A stretch of DNA of 64,000 nucleotides from JBFYTX01 sp963739515. Lineage in GTDB: Bacteria > Chloroflexota > Dehalococcoidia > Dehalococcoidales > RBG-16-60-22. Below, piece by piece: positions 1 through 7,376 of this stretch (position 1 is its first letter; every line of letters begins with the position of its first letter). Both the position numbers and the translations under genes were made by a program. The stretch lies in NCBI GenBank assembly GCA_963739515.1, contig CAVUAO010000003.1:248001-312000 (forward strand), read 5' to 3'. The notes beneath the pieces were generated by a model that was not told the DNA's origin, ran no database searches, and saw nothing but the letters and a program-made list of their open reading frames with translations.

Positions 1-458
1 CGGTGTGCCGGGGCGCGGGCGTGGTGGCGAATATAAAGCGTATCGAGGTAAAGATTCCCGCCGGCGTGGTCACCGGCTCACGGGTACGTGTCGCCGGCAA
101 AGGACAGCCCGGCTACGGCGGCGCCAACGGCGACCTTTACCTGAATATTACGGTCAGGCCGCACACGACAGTTGAACGCCAGGGAGACGACCTTTACGTT
201 AACGTCCCGGTGTCCCTGACGGTGGCGATACTGGGCGGCGAAGCCCAGGTGCCGACACTCAAGGGGAAGCTGGCTCTGAAAATCCCGGCGGAGACCCAGA
301 ACGGGCGGGTCTTCCGTCTGGCCGGACAGGGCATGCCCCACCTCGGCAAGTCCACCCGGGGCGACCTGCTGGCTAAAGTCAACGTGGTCTTACCCACCAG
401 GCTATCCGAAAAGGAAAAAGAACTATTCAGGCGATTCAACGAGATGAGACCGGCCTGA
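1..458 (+). CDS. dnaJ: DnaJ-type co-chaperone, C-terminal part (5' end outside window)
   Basis: The reading frame is open from the window edge, so the gene starts upstream and the apparent start near base 3 is not real. The first residues read C-R-G-A-G, matching the last CxGxG half-motif of the DnaJ zinc finger. They are followed by the IPAGV segment and the two beta-barrel peptide-binding subdomains of the DnaJ C-terminal domain (GDLYLNITV, then VPTLKGKLALKIPAETQNGRVFRLAGQG). In the family this protein delivers unfolded clients to DnaK and stimulates its ATPase. It lies 9 bases before hspR and is co-oriented with hspR and clpC, so it is part of an HspR-type heat-shock operon. The J-domain cannot be seen. 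A CbpA-like paralogue is possible, but the CxGxG remnant favours zinc-finger DnaJ. Confidence 0.9.
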   Translation, partial: VCRGAGVVANIKRIEVKIPAGVVTGSRVRVAGKGQPGYGGANGDLYLNITVRPHTTVERQGDDLYVNVPVSLTVAILGGEAQVPTLKGKLALKIPAETQNGRVFRLAGQGMPHLGKSTRGDLLAKVNVVLPTRLSEKEKELFRRFNEMRPA

Positions 459-467
459 GGAGGATGA

Positions 468-791
468 GTGACGATGGACAAAGATAAATATAATACCGAG
501 CCCCGCTACGTGATAAGTATCGCGGCCAGAATGCTGGAAATACAGACGCACACCCTGCGCTACTATGAAAAGGTGGGTATCATCGAGCCCCACCGCTCCC
601 AGGGGAACATCCGGCTATATTCGGATAGAGATATCGCCCTTCTCAAGAGGGTGAAGTCGCTGGTGGACGACATGGGCATCAATCTACCCGGCGTGGAGGT
701 CATCCTGCGCATGGTCCAGCACATGGGGGAACTCCAGAACGAGCTGGAAGAAGCCCACGAGCAGATAGAGAAGCTACGCGGAGGAAAATAG
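468..791 (+). CDS. hspR: HspR-like MerR-family heat-shock repressor
   Basis: A 107-residue protein with an N-terminal MerR winged helix-turn-helix (YVISIAARMLEIQTHTLRYYEKVGII, then NIRLYSDRDIALL) and a short C-terminal coiled-coil (LQNELEEAHEQIEKL). This is the size and layout of HspR, which represses dnaK and clp operons at HAIR inverted repeats and uses DnaK as co-repressor. The gene sits between dnaJ and the Clp ATPase gene, one base before the latter, as in actinobacterial dnaKJ-hspR operons. The start is ambiguous: GTG at 468 is 4 bases after the AGGAGG at 458-463, while ATG at 474 has the better 10-base spacing. No HAIR site is visible here; the controlled promoter should lie upstream of dnaK, outside the window. 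Confidence 0.88.
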   Translation: MTMDKDKYNTEPRYVISIAARMLEIQTHTLRYYEKVGIIEPHRSQGNIRLYSDRDIALLKRVKSLVDDMGINLPGVEVILRMVQHMGELQNELEEAHEQIEKLRGGK

Positions 792-792
792 C

Positions 793-3249
793 ATGAGACA
801 GGAAAAATTTACCGAACAGGCACAGGAAGCGCTACAGACGTCCCAGCAGATGGCGATGCAGTTCAAGCACAGCCAGTGGGACGTGGAACATATCCTGCTG
901 GCAATGCTCGTCCAGAAGCAAGGGCTGGTGGGCGAAATACTCAAGGAAATAAACGTCGACGCGGAGATGATAAGGAACCGGGTGGATGAAGCCCTGGAGA
1001 AGACGCCCAAGGTATCCTACCAGACGGGGCAAATCTACGCCACGCCGCGCATCGCGATGTTGATGCAAAAAGCCGAAGAGGAAGCCAAGCGGCTCAAGGA
1101 CGAATTCATCAGCACGGAGCACCTGCTCATCGCGATGGTCAGTGAAAACAGGGGCGAGGCCGCCAATATCCTGCACAGCGCCGGCGTCACCCAGGAGAAA
1201 GTCTACGCCGCCCTGCAGAAACTGAGGGGAAGTCGGCGCGTGGAAGACACGCGCGCCGAAAGTAAATACCGCTCCCTGAAAAAGTACGGGCGGGACCTCA
1301 CCGATATGGCGCGCGAGGGCAAGCTCGACCCGGTCATCGGACGCGAAAGGGAAATCAAGCGGGTCATGCAGATACTGACCCGGCGCACCAAGAACAACCC
1401 GGTCATCGTCGGCGAGGCCGGCGTGGGCAAGACCGCCATCGCCGAAGGACTGGCTCAGAAGATAGCGGACGACGACGTGCCCGATTCTTTGAAAGGACGT
1501 AAGGTCGTGGCCCTGGACATGGGAGCGCTGGTGGCCGGCAGCAAGTTCCGCGGCGAGTTCGAGGAAAGACTCAAGGCGGTCATGGATGAAGTTAAAGAAT
1601 CCAAGAAAGAAGTGATACTGTTCATCGACGAGATACATACAGTCGTCGGGGCGGGCGCCGCCGAAGGCTCCATTGACGCCAGTAACATGCTGAAACCGGC
1701 GCTGGCGCACGGCGAGCTGCAGTGCGTGGGCGCCACGACGCTCGACGAATACCGCCGGCACATCGAGAAAGACAAGGCGCTGGAGAGACGGTTCCAGCCG
1801 GTCTTCATCGACGAACCCAGCATCGAAGATACCATTGAAATCCTGAAGGGTTTAAGACCCAGGTACGAGGCGCACCACAAGATAAAAATTACCGATGACG
1901 CCCTCGACGCCGCCGCCAGGCTCAGTCAGAGATATATCGCCGACCGGCACCTGCCGGACAAGGCCATCGACCTTATCGATGAGGCCGCCAGCAAGCTGCG
2001 CATCGATACCGAAAGTGCCACGCCGGAAGAAAAAGAGCTAGAGAAGCGCATCAAACAGCTGGCTAACGAGGAAGAGGCGGCGACCCAGCGGCAGGACTAC
2101 GAGCAGGCCGCCAAGCTCAAGGCGGACAAGCTAAAGCTGGAACCGGAGTACAAGGAGGCTAAGAGCCGCCGGCTCAAGCAGGAGAAAATCAGCGAAGAAG
2201 TCACGGCGGAGCATATCGCCCAGCTGGTTTCCAACTGGACGGGCATCCCCGTGACCCAGATGGTCGAGGGGGAGAAGGAAAAGTTCATCCACATGGAGGA
2301 ACGCATCCACGAGCGCCTGATCGACCAGGAGGAAGCGGTGGCAGCGATATCCGAAGCGATAAGGAGAAGTCGGGCGGGACTGACCGACCCGAAACGACCC
2401 ATCGGCAGTTTCCTGTTCCTGGGACCGACGGGCGTGGGCAAGACGGAGATGGTGCGCACCCTGGCGTGGTTCATGTTCGGCGACGAGAACGCCATGATCC
2501 GGCTGGACATGTCCGAGTACCAGGAAGAGCATACTACGGCACGACTGATCGGGGCGCCGCCCGGCTACATCGGCTATGACGAAGGCGGGCAGCTCACCGA
2601 GGCGATAAGGCGGCGGCCGTACAGCATCATCCTGCTGGATGAAATCGAGAAGGCGCACCCTAAAGTCTTCAACACCCTGCTGCAAGTGATGGACGACGGC
2701 CGGCTCACCGACGGCCACGGGCGCACGGTAAACTTTAAGAACACCGTTATCGTCATGACCAGCAACGCCGGCGCCGAAGTAATCAAGCGCGAGAGCCAGC
2801 TCGGCTTCGCCACGCGGCGGGAGACGGCCACGACGCAGAACCAGCGATACGAAGACATGAAGAAAAAGGTCACTGAGAAGGTCAAAGAACGCTTCCTCCC
2901 CGAGTTTTTAAATCGACTCGACGACATTATCGTCTTCCACGAGCTTAGCGAGGAACAGCTCAAGAGCATCGTCGACCTGATGCTGAAAGACCTGCAAAAG
3001 CGTCTCAGCGAGCACAAGGTAAGCGTGGAGCTGACGGAAAAAGCTAAAGCCTGGCTGGCCAGGGAAGGCTACGACCCGGTCTACGGGGCGCGGCCGCTGC
3101 GGAGGGTCATCGAGCGCTCAATCGAGAACCCGCTATCCAGTCAGCTTTTAAGGGGCGAACTCAAGGATGGGGACGTCATCAAGATAGACATCGATAAAGA
3201 AGGAAAACCGACCTTTAAGACCAGAGCGGCGGCCAGGGCAACCGTCTGA
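793..3249 (+). CDS. clpC: Clp AAA+ unfoldase, ClpC-type
   Basis: An 818-residue two-ring Clp ATPase. The order is an N-terminal Clp_N double repeat (about 1-145), first AAA+ module with Walker A GEAGVGKT near 207-214 and Walker B FIDE near 277, a short middle domain with a UVR-like segment (QDYEQAAKLKADKLKLE, about 410-465), and a second module with Walker A GPTGVGKT near 543-550. Two features favour ClpC over ClpB. The middle domain is about 50 residues rather than the long ClpB coiled coil, and an insertion after SNAGAEVIK carries Q-L-G-F near 669-672, the position of the ClpP-binding loop absent from ClpB. It should therefore unfold substrates for ClpP. The start is supported by GGAGG at 780-784. 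It is the last gene of the heat-shock operon. Confidence 0.9.
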   Translation: MRQEKFTEQAQEALQTSQQMAMQFKHSQWDVEHILLAMLVQKQGLVGEILKEINVDAEMIRNRVDEALEKTPKVSYQTGQIYATPRIAMLMQKAEEEAKRLKDEFISTEHLLIAMVSENRGEAANILHSAGVTQEKVYAALQKLRGSRRVEDTRAESKYRSLKKYGRDLTDMAREGKLDPVIGREREIKRVMQILTRRTKNNPVIVGEAGVGKTAIAEGLAQKIADDDVPDSLKGRKVVALDMGALVAGSKFRGEFEERLKAVMDEVKESKKEVILFIDEIHTVVGAGAAEGSIDASNMLKPALAHGELQCVGATTLDEYRRHIEKDKALERRFQPVFIDEPSIEDTIEILKGLRPRYEAHHKIKITDDALDAAARLSQRYIADRHLPDKAIDLIDEAASKLRIDTESATPEEKELEKRIKQLANEEEAATQRQDYEQAAKLKADKLKLEPEYKEAKSRRLKQEKISEEVTAEHIAQLVSNWTGIPVTQMVEGEKEKFIHMEERIHERLIDQEEAVAAISEAIRRSRAGLTDPKRPIGSFLFLGPTGVGKTEMVRTLAWFMFGDENAMIRLDMSEYQEEHTTARLIGAPPGYIGYDEGGQLTEAIRRRPYSIILLDEIEKAHPKVFNTLLQVMDDGRLTDGHGRTVNFKNTVIVMTSNAGAEVIKRESQLGFATRRETATTQNQRYEDMKKKVTEKVKERFLPEFLNRLDDIIVFHELSEEQLKSIVDLMLKDLQKRLSEHKVSVELTEKAKAWLAREGYDPVYGARPLRRVIERSIENPLSSQLLRGELKDGDVIKIDIDKEGKPTFKTRAAARATV

Positions 3250-3270
3250 AAGATTCAGCCTCTAAACAGA

Positions 3271-3303
3271 GGGGGGGATTTAAATCCCCCCCTTTTTCTT
3301 TTT
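3271..3303 (+). terminator. Intrinsic terminator of the heat-shock operon
   Basis: Seven G (3271-3277), an 8-base self-complementary ATTTAAAT centre and seven C (3286-3292), followed by TTTTTCTTTTT. It lies 21 bases after the clpC stop codon. Confidence 0.93.
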
Positions 3304-3344
3304 CCTGCCAATAATACCAAACCGAAAGGGTACTCAACGCATGG

Positions 3345-3350
3345 TATAAT
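3345..3350 (+). promoter_or_regulatory. -10 box (TATAAT) of the DedA-like gene
   Basis: A perfect TATAAT ends 8 bases before the ATG at 3359, so the expected transcription start falls on or next to the start codon. No convincing -35 box or Shine-Dalgarno sequence is seen, which fits a leaderless transcript. Confidence 0.55.
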
Positions 3351-3358
3351 ATTTATAG

Positions 3359-4018
3359 ATGACAGAACAATTGTCTGAAAAGACGGCTATCGGCGAGAAC
3401 GCCGCCCTTGTTGAAGAGGCAGTCCTCGCTAAAAAGTCGTCGCGAAAGGCTTACGCCCTGGGCATTCTCGGCGTAGCATTCACGGCGGCGGCGTTTGCCG
3501 CGATCATCGTTTTCCGGGAAGAACTGCGCGGGATGCAGCAATGGGGCTATCTGGGGGCTTTTCTCATCAGCATCCTGGGTGGGGCCACCGTTATCATCTA
3601 CGTACCCATGCAGCCTGTCGTCTTCGCGCTGGGAGGCGCCATGGCAGGACCGTGGCAGGTCTTCTTGCTGGGCCTGGCGGCCGCGGCCGGAGAGGTAATC
3701 GGCGGGTTGACGATTTACATGACCGGTCAAGGAGCCGGAAAGGCCATTAGCGCCAGCAAATACGCCCGCGTCCAAAAGACTTACGAGCGAATGTTGAACT
3801 TCATCAGGCGCCACGGCGTCATCGCCCTGTTCCTGGTGACCTTTATCATGAACCCGTTTTTCTATCCAGCGGCTTTTGCCTGCGGGGCGCTGTGCATGGA
3901 CTTAAAGAAATTCATTCCGGTAGTGATCGCCGGCAAGATCATCAAGTGCATGACCATCGTCTACGCCGGCTACTTCGGGTTTAGAGCATTATTTAACGCG
4001 CTGGGGATAAACCTTTAA
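3359..4018 (+). CDS. DedA/TVP38 (VTT-domain) membrane protein
   Basis: A 219-residue membrane protein. After a roughly 25-residue hydrophilic N-terminus there is a first membrane segment (about 30-50), then the VTT/SNARE-associated domain with its proline-containing re-entrant region (VPMQPVVFALGGAMAGPWQVFLLGLAAAAGEVIGG), a basic loop (SASKYARVQKTYERML) and three further hydrophobic stretches. DedA-family proteins act as lipid-carrier flippases or proton-dependent membrane homeostasis factors. The substrate here is unknown. There is no Shine-Dalgarno, and a TATAAT lies 8 bases upstream, suggesting leaderless translation. The gene converges on the cyclophilin gene with only two bases between stop codons. 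The family assignment is firm; the function is not. Confidence 0.82.
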   Translation: MTEQLSEKTAIGENAALVEEAVLAKKSSRKAYALGILGVAFTAAAFAAIIVFREELRGMQQWGYLGAFLISILGGATVIIYVPMQPVVFALGGAMAGPWQVFLLGLAAAAGEVIGGLTIYMTGQGAGKAISASKYARVQKTYERMLNFIRRHGVIALFLVTFIMNPFFYPAAFACGALCMDLKKFIPVVIAGKIIKCMTIVYAGYFGFRALFNALGINL

Positions 4019-4020
4019 GC

Positions 4021-4674
4021 TTAATCCCCCTCTTTTACTTCGATTCTCACACTCAGCAGCTTATCGCCCTGATACTGGGGATTAGCATCCGGGTCACGCA
4101 GACTGATACTCTTCAGGACATCCATCCCCTCGACGAGCTGGCCGAAGACGCTGTACTGGCCGTCAAGCCTGGGCTGGGCGGTAAAACAGATAAAGAACTG
4201 CGAGCCGTTGGAATTGGGAAGGCTGGAATGCGCCATAGAAAGAGCGCCGACGACATGCTTGTGCGAGGTGATTTCATTGGCAAAAGTATAGCCGGGGCTG
4301 CCGGAACCGGTCCCGGTGGGGTCACCGCCCTGGGCCATAAAGTTGGCCAGGACCCGGTGAAAGGTAGTGTTATCGTAATAGCCGCGGGTCGCCAGGAAGA
4401 CAAAGTTGTTGACCGTTTTCGGCACATCTTTAGCGAACAGCTCCAGCACCATCTTGCCGTGTTCCGTTTCCATAATGGCCCGGTACTGTTTATTCGTATC
4501 AATCATCATCTTGGGCGGCTCTTTCCACTGCAACATTTGACCTCCTTCAGTCTGCATCGGCATCTGGACCCATCCCGGCGGCGTTTCGGAACCGGATGAA
4601 CAAGAGACAGCCAGAAAACTGGCCGGCATTATTAACGCAACGAGTATCAACCGCAGCATCATGTGAATTCTCAT
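4021..4674 (-). CDS. Cyclophilin-type peptidyl-prolyl isomerase, lipoprotein
   Basis: About 217 residues from the ATG at 4674, preferred over an upstream ATG at 4701 because AAAGGA sits about 9 bases before it. The N-terminus is a lipoprotein signal (basic MRIHMMLR, hydrophobic core, lipobox LAVSC), so the enzyme is predicted to be anchored on the outer face of the membrane. The cyclophilin fold is clear: FHRVLANFMAQGGD (catalytic Arg), GALSMAHS, NSNGSQFFICF, and LDGQYSVFGQLVEGMDVL. It should catalyse cis-trans isomerisation of prolyl bonds in exported proteins. It converges with the DedA-like gene. Confidence 0.9.
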   Translation of the reverse strand: MRIHMMLRLILVALIMPASFLAVSCSSGSETPPGWVQMPMQTEGGQMLQWKEPPKMMIDTNKQYRAIMETEHGKMVLELFAKDVPKTVNNFVFLATRGYYDNTTFHRVLANFMAQGGDPTGTGSGSPGYTFANEITSHKHVVGALSMAHSSLPNSNGSQFFICFTAQPRLDGQYSVFGQLVEGMDVLKSISLRDPDANPQYQGDKLLSVRIEVKEGD

Positions 4675-4783
4675 GGGACCATTCCTTTCGCCGAGCGCCA
4701 TACCTTTTAGATTTTAACGTATCGCCGTGCGGTAAGCAACGCTTGCCAGCCGCTTCGTATTATGCTAAATTATTAACGTATAC

Positions 4784-4859
4784 GGGCCCGTAGTTCAGTT
4801 GGGAGAACGTTTGACTGGCAGTCAAAAGGTAGGGGGTTCGAATCCCCCCGGGTCCACCA
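4784..4859 (+). tRNA. tRNA-Ala(GGC)
   Basis: A complete 76-base cloverleaf with encoded CCA: acceptor GGGCCCG paired with CGGGTCC, D arm GTTC/GAAC, anticodon stem TTTGA/TCAAA with loop CTGGCAG (anticodon GGC), five-base variable loop, and T arm GGGGG-TTCGAAT-CCCCC. The third acceptor pair is G3:U70, the alanine identity element. Positions 32 and 38 are C and G, able to form a Watson-Crick pair, which is unusual for this isoacceptor. Confidence 0.95.
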
Positions 4860-5111
4860 AAGAAGATTATTCCAAACCGTGATGTAGAAGGATACCTCGA
4901 ACTATCTGTACCCTAAGATGCAACTGGCGCAATTTCTATATTAATTTATTGGACAAGACAGAACGAGAGATTTACTTTTCATCAGGTGGTCGCAGGTTCG
5001 AAATTGTTGATAAAGTACAGAAAAATTTACTGTTAAAACACTAATTTGGGGTCTTGAATACTGTTTGCAGAGGTTGTATGCTGTTGTATACCAATCCCGC
5101 GGGAAAAAAAT
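4860..5111. other. Intergenic region after tRNA-Ala, no supported gene
   Basis: An AT-richer spacer between the tRNA and a small ORF. It has no convincing coding frame, integrase fragment or terminator. The short GGTTCGAA near 4995 resembles the T loop of the tRNA but is too short to call an attachment site. Confidence 0.5.
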
Positions 5112-5312
5112 ATGGAAATAGATGAGCTTCACAACAAAGTCAACGATCCCCAGGTTGCACAGCTCCTCGATAAAATTCTGGATGCCGTGCTGGCTCTCAA
5201 AGCCCGTCTTAGGGATTCGAACATGGATTCGAATTCCATTGGGGGCATGCTAATTCAACGCAGGCTCGCATTTTCCCAGACAATTTCCCATTTTGGAGAG
5301 CAGGTCACCTGA
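5112..5312 (+). CDS. Small hypothetical protein (66 aa), uncertain
   Basis: A 66-residue frame, MEIDELHNK...HFGEQVT, with a predicted amphipathic helix (QLLDKILDAVLALKARLRD) and ordinary composition. It begins 252 bases after the tRNA and ends 2 bases before the stop of the convergent permease gene. There is no good Shine-Dalgarno; only GGGAAA precedes the ATG. I recognise no family. It may be a real small protein or a remnant. Confidence 0.35.
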   Translation: MEIDELHNKVNDPQVAQLLDKILDAVLALKARLRDSNMDSNSIGGMLIQRRLAFSQTISHFGEQVT

Positions 5313-5314
5313 TG

Positions 5315-6211
5315 TTAAAGTATACCGCGGAGCCTTGGGTCCAGAGCGTCCCTCACCCCGTCTCCCACCATGTTAAAGGCAAAGACGACCAGCATGATGG
5401 CTAAACCGGGAGCAAAGGAAAGGACAGGATTTGAAATCAGGAAGCGGTAGCCATCAAAGACCATGGAGCCCCAGGCTGCTCCCGGCGGCCTGATGCCGAT
5501 GCCAAGAAAGCTGAGTCCAGCTTCAGCCAGGATAATGGTACCAAGTTGCAGCGTTGATAGCACTATCATCGGCGGTAGTGTGTTCGGTACGATGTGATTA
5601 AACATGATACGTCGATTAGTGGAACCCATGGCTACGGCGGCCTTAATGTAGTCATTTTCTTTAATACTCAGGGTCAGTCCATGCATTACCCTGGCGTATC
5701 CGGGAAGCGTGGCGACCATGAGGGCAATGATCACGTTCTGGAGACCGCTGCCAAGCACCGACGCGATGAGCAGAGCCAGCAAGAGCATGGGGAAACCCAT
5801 GAGCGCGTCCATGGCCCTCATAATAATCGTATCAGTGATGCCGCCAAAGTAACCGGCCAGCAAACCCAGCAACGTACCCACGACCGCTGCAAACGCGGTT
5901 GTCCCAAACCCCACGAGCAGGGCGGTCCTGGCACCGTAGATGAGCCGGCTTAAAGTATCCCGGCCTTGAATGTCCGTGCCGAGGAGATGGTGCCAAGAAG
6001 GTTGAGCCAGAGATTCACTCAGAATTCCAATATAGGGATCGTAAGGAGCCAATAATGGGGCGAAGATGGCGCTGATAATCAAGAGAGCTAATATCACAAG
6101 ACCAAATACAACCAGCCTGCGTTGTAAAAATACCCGGCGAAAGCGCCGCCACTCACTCACACGCGGCGGTGCTTCGATAAAATCTTGTAACGTCGTGGCC
6201 TTTTCGGTCAT
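5315..6211 (-). CDS. ABC transporter permease, DppC/OppC type
   Basis: About 298 residues from the ATG at 6211, chosen because AGGAGA overlaps the upstream permease's stop codon at the right distance; the longer frame to 6274 has no such support. It has the OppC N-terminal segment (WRRFRRVFLQRRLVVFGLVILALLI), the GTDIQGRD motif, about six membrane helices, and the EAA-type loop that docks the ATPase (KAAVAMGSTNRRIMFNHIVPN). It should form the membrane channel with the DppB-like neighbour for import of a peptide or similar oligo-substrate. It is last in a minus-strand operon after two binding-protein genes and dppB. No ATP-binding protein gene is found in the window. Confidence 0.9.
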   Translation of the reverse strand: MTEKATTLQDFIEAPPRVSEWRRFRRVFLQRRLVVFGLVILALLIISAIFAPLLAPYDPYIGILSESLAQPSWHHLLGTDIQGRDTLSRLIYGARTALLVGFGTTAFAAVVGTLLGLLAGYFGGITDTIIMRAMDALMGFPMLLLALLIASVLGSGLQNVIIALMVATLPGYARVMHGLTLSIKENDYIKAAVAMGSTNRRIMFNHIVPNTLPPMIVLSTLQLGTIILAEAGLSFLGIGIRPPGAAWGSMVFDGYRFLISNPVLSFAPGLAIMLVVFAFNMVGDGVRDALDPRLRGIL

Positions 6212-6224
6212 TATTAAAAGTCTC

Positions 6225-7184
6225 CTAGGCGTAACGTATCCTGGGATCAAACCAGCCATAGGATATATCAACAATCAGGTTAACCAAGATGATTAGGGCG
6301 GCAATTACCAACGTACCTGATTGAACAACGACATAGTCCTGGGAAAATACGCTGGTCACCAGAAGTCTCCCCATGCCAGGAATGGCAAATACAGTTTCCA
6401 CGAGAACCGCACCGCCAAAAATCAGGCCAAGACCAATACCCATTAAGGTAATCACCGGAATAATGCTATTTTTCAAGGCATGTTTCATGATTACGGTACG
6501 TTCACGCAGGCCCTTCGACCAGGCCGTGCGGATATAGTCCTGCCGGATAACTTCGAGCATGGCGGAGCGCGTTTGGCGTGCGATGTACGCCAAACCGGTA
6601 ATGGCAAGACAAAAAACCGGCATGACGGCCTGCCTGGTGCTCTCCCAGAAATTTGTAAACGGTGAGGTATAACCATAGATGGGAAGCCATCCGAACTTGA
6701 GGCCAAAAACATACATCAACAATATCCCCAGCCAGAAAACGGGGATGGTTATACCCAGGTTGGCGATGGTGGTCGATACCGCGTCTATCCAGGTCCCTCG
6801 TCTTATGCCTGCCAGCACTCCTAACAGGACGCCAAAAACATTGGAAAAGACGAACGCTAATAAGCCCAGGTATAACGTAATGGGGAGACGTTGCGCCAGA
6901 AGCTTACCTACATTCTGGTGGTAATATATCGAAGTTCCCAGATTCCCCCGGAAGATTCCCCCAAACCAGTCAATATACTGGACCAGGATGGGCTTATCCA
7001 GACCATAGTAGTGCCGCATGCTTTCTAACTGTACATCCGACATCGCTCCGGACGAAGCTTGCTGACCCATGAAAATAGTCAGTGGGTCGCCGGGTAACAG
7101 GCGCATCGCGAAGAAGACAATCAGGGTCATTAAGAAGAGAACAATAACCCCCTGGAACAACCGACGAATGATATATGCCGTCAT
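6225..7184 (-). CDS. ABC transporter permease, DppB/OppB type
   Basis: A 319-residue integral membrane protein with the canonical DppB start (MTAYIIRRLFQGVIVLFLMTLIVFFAMRLLPGDP), six predicted helices, and the EAA loop RTAWSKGLRERTVIMKHALKNSIIPV before the last helices. It pairs with the DppC-like protein encoded 13 bases downstream, whose ribosome-binding site overlaps this gene's stop codon. The 192-base spacer to the upstream binding-protein gene holds a 14-bp hairpin without a U-run (7305-7358) and a small stem at 7254-7272, so read-through from the binding-protein promoter is plausible. The substrate cannot be inferred from sequence. Confidence 0.9.
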   Translation of the reverse strand: MTAYIIRRLFQGVIVLFLMTLIVFFAMRLLPGDPLTIFMGQQASSGAMSDVQLESMRHYYGLDKPILVQYIDWFGGIFRGNLGTSIYYHQNVGKLLAQRLPITLYLGLLAFVFSNVFGVLLGVLAGIRRGTWIDAVSTTIANLGITIPVFWLGILLMYVFGLKFGWLPIYGYTSPFTNFWESTRQAVMPVFCLAITGLAYIARQTRSAMLEVIRQDYIRTAWSKGLRERTVIMKHALKNSIIPVITLMGIGLGLIFGGAVLVETVFAIPGMGRLLVTSVFSQDYVVVQSGTLVIAALIILVNLIVDISYGWFDPRIRYA

Positions 7185-7304
7185 CTTAAAGTTGAACCGT
7201 TATCCAGGATGCATCCAGTTAAAAATAATCCCCATCACCTCACGGGCTTATCGGCTGCCATCGAAAGGCAGCTATTATGGATAATCCCTTATCTTATTAC
7301 CACA

Positions 7305-7358
7305 CTGGGTGGCTCACCATCTCTCAACACGATGATGTTTTAAGGGTGAGTCACCCAG
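7305..7358 (-). repeat. Hairpin element, copy 1 (downstream of binding-protein gene 1)
   Basis: Arms 7305-7318 and 7345-7358 pair over 14 positions with one G-T wobble. The loop holds a nested AACA/TGTT stem. It is homologous to the copy at 9303-9368 but lacks the flanking U-tract on the minus strand, so it is likely a weak terminator allowing transcription into dppB. Confidence 0.75.
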
Positions 7359-7376
7359 CTGTTTATATCGGGCTAT

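Noticed and set aside
793..3249. Calling the heat-shock ATPase ClpB
   Set aside because: The middle domain is short and a Q-L-G-F loop is inserted in the second AAA+ module, both ClpC features.
4941..5132. An integrase or phage remnant next to tRNA-Ala
   Set aside because: The minus-strand frame has no recognisable domain, and the GGTTCGAA match to the tRNA is only eight bases, without a second half-site.
7254..7272. Regulatory RNA in front of dppB
   Set aside because: A 6-bp stem with a 7-base loop is too small to call more than a possible hairpin.
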